From: an uncultured Lachnospiraceae bacterium
GTDB taxonomy: Bacteria; Bacillota; Clostridia; Lachnospirales; Lachnospiraceae
NCBI GenBank assembly: GCA_902774915.1
Contig: CACYKH010000001.1
Coordinates: 62,001 to 126,000 of the forward strand
Length of the DNA: 64,000 bases
Direction of reading: 5' to 3'
The translations under genes were made by a program, and so were the position numbers. Shown here piece by piece: positions 61,942 through 64,000 of this stretch (positions are counted from its first letter, which is position 1; each line of letters begins with the position of its first letter). The notes under the pieces were generated by a model. The model was not told the DNA's origin and did not search any database. It saw nothing but the letters and a program-made list of their open reading frames with translations.

Positions 61942-62970
61942 TTATAAATCGTACTTTTTTAATGATTCTTCAAGGTTTTTAATGTAATCAAACCTGTCAT
62001 TGACTGTACTACTTAAAGAATCATAATTTGAATTAAATTTCTGCATCTGGAGTGCATGGTCGTAATCCATCTTGGCCAGCTGTTTCTCCATTGCTATATA
62101 AGCCTCATCCTTCTCAAACAGAGTCTTGATATAACGCTTTCCATCCAGCTCACCGAGTGTCTTCTTAAAGGCCAGATCCTGTTTGTCAAAATTAAGAGTT
62201 CCACTTAGAAGCTGTCCCAGATCAACACTGGATAAGATATCTATAATCTCCGCATCAGCAAATGCATTCATATCTTTTACATACGTAGTTGTACTAAGCT
62301 CAACAACGATAAAACGTCTTATGCCCAGATCGTAGAGTGGCTTAATTGGTGAATTATCCTTCATTCCACCATCAACATAAAGACTTCCATTAACATCAAC
62401 TGGTGAAAATATAACAGGCAGTGATGTTGTAGCAAGAAGCGCCGACCTGATAAAACCATTATCCTGATCATTAAGCTTAAAGTACTCAATCTCGTAATCT
62501 CTATAAGTATCTTCCACAGAAGCAGACATTATAAGCTTCATCTCTTCCTGAGTAACCTGTTCAGAAGAAACTATATCTTCAGGACATCTGGCACCTGTGA
62601 CAAAAACAGGCATCATCGACTTATCTTCTGTTGTTTTAAAAAGATCATAAGTAAGATACTTATCTATTAATACTTCAGTCTTCTTTCTGGAGAAATGCAT
62701 ATCTCCAGCCTGGATTTTTGAATAGTCGAAGTTGAATATAACCCCTAGGTCTATCTCGTTCCAAACCTCTTCCATCTGCTCTATTGCACGGTTAACTCCG
62801 CCCTCTGCAACACCTTCAGCAAAGAGGACTGCATTAATTCCACCAATAGAAGAACCAGATACTGCAACCACATCATCCAGTAAACCTGCTGCAGCAAGGG
62901 ATTTAAGTATTCCCACCTGGTAAATGCCTTTGCCGCCACCACCGGATAGAACTAAACCTGTACCTTCCAT
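61942..62970 (-). CDS. Patatin-like phospholipase
   Basis: The 342-residue protein has the oxyanion motif GLVLSGGGGKGIYQVG, the nucleophile elbow VSGSSIGGINA (GxSxG) and the catalytic Asp in YVDGGMKDNSP (DGG). Patatin-like proteins are lipid acyl hydrolases. There is no signal peptide. The start is ATG 62970, after GGAGAAGGGGG; a TTG at 62991 is in frame but would include the ribosome site. Confidence 0.9.
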   Translation of the reverse strand: MEGTGLVLSGGGGKGIYQVGILKSLAAAGLLDDVVAVSGSSIGGINAVLFAEGVAEGGVNRAIEQMEEVWNEIDLGVIFNFDYSKIQAGDMHFSRKKTEVLIDKYLTYDLFKTTEDKSMMPVFVTGARCPEDIVSSEQVTQEEMKLIMSASVEDTYRDYEIEYFKLNDQDNGFIRSALLATTSLPVIFSPVDVNGSLYVDGGMKDNSPIKPLYDLGIRRFIVVELSTTTYVKDMNAFADAEIIDILSSVDLGQLLSGTLNFDKQDLAFKKTLGELDGKRYIKTLFEKDEAYIAMEKQLAKMDYDHALQMQKFNSNYDSLSSTVNDRFDYIKNLEESLKKYDL

Positions 62971-63000
62971 AACAAATACCCCCTTCTCCAAAGAGAATAA

Positions 63001-63855
63001 TTATTTGTCTAAGTATTCCTTATTCTTTATAAATTCAATAATATCAAAATCAGTAGATGTGTCGTTAACGAAAAGTGTACCAACATCATCACCATTAAGA
63101 AGCTGATGGATTATCTCCATATCAGATGACTCAAGAATAGCTACATCTGAACCTGCATGACAGGCAATACGAGCAGCGGCAATCTTAGTATACATACCGC
63201 CTGTTCCATATCTTGTAACAGTACCCTTAGCCATATCCTTAAGAGAATCATCAATCTTCTCAACAACTGAAAGTCTCTTTGCATGTGGATTCTTACGAGG
63301 ATCATCAGTATAGAATCCATCAATGTCAGTAAGAAGAATAAGCATATCAGCTCCGATAAGAGTTGCAACGATAGCTGAAAGTGTATCATTATCACCAAAT
63401 TCAATCTCATCAGTAGCAACTGTATCGTTCTCATTTACGATTGGAACTATATCAAGATCAAGAAGCTGCTTAAGAGTATTCTCAGCATTCTTTCTTCTTT
63501 CATCATTTGTAATAACATCAAATGTAAGCAGTACCTGAGCAGCCTTATGGTTATACTCCATGAAGAGCTTTTGATAAAGCATCATAAGTTCTCCCTGACC
63601 AAGTGCTGCACAAGCCTGGATCATTGAAAGAATTTCAGGTCTCTTCTGAAGTCCAAGAATTCTTCTACCTACTGAAACAGCACCTGAAGAAACAAGAACA
63701 ACATCCTTTCCCTGATTCTTAATATCACTTATAAGACGGATCATCTTCTCTATCTTCATAAAATCCAGCTCACCAGTTTCCTGATGTACAAGTGAAGATG
63801 AACCAACCTTTATAACTATTCTTCTTTTGTCTTTTAATACTTCTCTAGCGTTCAT
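63001..63855 (-). CDS. proB: Glutamate 5-kinase
   Basis: ProB phosphorylates glutamate in proline synthesis. The 284-residue protein has RIVIKVGSSSLVHQETG, VLVSSGAVSVGRRILG, IVNENDTVATDEIEFGDNDTLSA and GTGGMYTKIAAARIA, all amino-acid kinase motifs. It ends without the PUA domain found in many ProB proteins, a common short form in Firmicutes. proA is not visible next to it. Confidence 0.94.
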   Translation of the reverse strand: MNAREVLKDKRRIVIKVGSSSLVHQETGELDFMKIEKMIRLISDIKNQGKDVVLVSSGAVSVGRRILGLQKRPEILSMIQACAALGQGELMMLYQKLFMEYNHKAAQVLLTFDVITNDERRKNAENTLKQLLDLDIVPIVNENDTVATDEIEFGDNDTLSAIVATLIGADMLILLTDIDGFYTDDPRKNPHAKRLSVVEKIDDSLKDMAKGTVTRYGTGGMYTKIAAARIACHAGSDVAILESSDMEIIHQLLNGDDVGTLFVNDTSTDFDIIEFIKNKEYLDK

Positions 63856-63907
63856 AATTTTTCCTTATCTAATTTCATTATTATATTTTAGATTATTATA
63901 ATTTAAA

Positions 63908-64000
63908 TTATAAATATTTACTTGTTTCGTAAGCTTTATAGCATTCTATAAGATCATCAACAAGATACTCAGATAAAGCTTCTGCAGCCTTAATGCCATC
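63908..64000 (-). CDS. 3' end of an unknown gene (5' truncated)
   Basis: The last 30 codons of a minus-strand gene enter from the right edge. They read DGIKAAEALSEYLVDDLIEC, then YKAYETSKYL and stop, a helical acidic tail. It does not look like a ProA C-terminus. Too little is visible to name it. Confidence 0.5.
   Translation of the reverse strand, partial: DGIKAAEALSEYLVDDLIECYKAYETSKYL

Overview
The window looks like a chromosomal segment of an AT-rich Gram-positive anaerobe of the Lachnospiraceae, most like Butyrivibrio/Pseudobutyrivibrio. This is inferred from the gene set (2-hydroxyacyl-CoA dehydratase activase, miaB-mutS-mutL-miaA, mreCD-PBP2-rodA-mgsA, HlyD-like/yggS/sepF/divIVA), from AAGGAGG-type ribosome sites, and from several c-di-GMP proteins. 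No phage, plasmid or CRISPR locus was seen.

Layout. 1-3028 (-): 3'-truncated dehydratase activase with a TTG start, divergent from a derlin/rhomboid-like membrane protein with a C-terminal zinc ribbon. 4227-7608 (+): unknown proteins followed by a ytfI (DUF2953)-ytfJ (GerW) pair. An antisense tRNA-Leu(CAA) precedes galE. 8845-24779 (+) is a long housekeeping run: TPR protein, RsmF-like methyltransferase, pseudouridine synthase, recU, nadE, miaB, mutS, mutL, miaA, an aluminium-resistance-type PLP enzyme and radC. 24790-36399 (+) is a cell-shape and division block: mreC, mreD, a PBP2 with a large insertion, rodA, an mgsA-like gene that lacks two catalytic residues, a DD-carboxypeptidase, an HlyD-like protein, yggS, sepF, divIVA and aroB. 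lspA and rluB follow and are bracketed by two inverted copies of a 53-bp intergenic repeat. Then come two radical SAM genes.

The accessory part starts at about 39.8 kb. A large GAF/GGDEF/EAL gene lies between two identical 51-bp direct repeats, followed by small unknown genes and three lipoproteins. A tyrosine recombinase (-) has a promoter about 250 bp upstream of its start, and the leader between them contains a 155-bp nest of palindromes that closes into a four-helix junction. Next is a two-gene operon (-) of a GNAT-like protein and a 1269-residue protein with a kinase-like core. A cytosolic sugar-binding-protein-like GGDEF sensor (+) converges on a GH3 glycosidase with an inserted fascin-like domain (-). 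A 22-bp motif is shared by the 5' regions of the GNAT operon, the GGDEF gene and the GH3 gene. The right end (-) is housekeeping: pgeF, rluD, mscS, pepD, a patatin-like gene, proB and the tail of one more gene.

The best candidates for something undescribed are the structured recombinase leader (48116-48270), the GNAT/kinase-like operon (48498-52884), the intergenic repeat family, and the direct-repeat-flanked c-di-GMP gene. Functions are read from motifs by eye; no database search was run.
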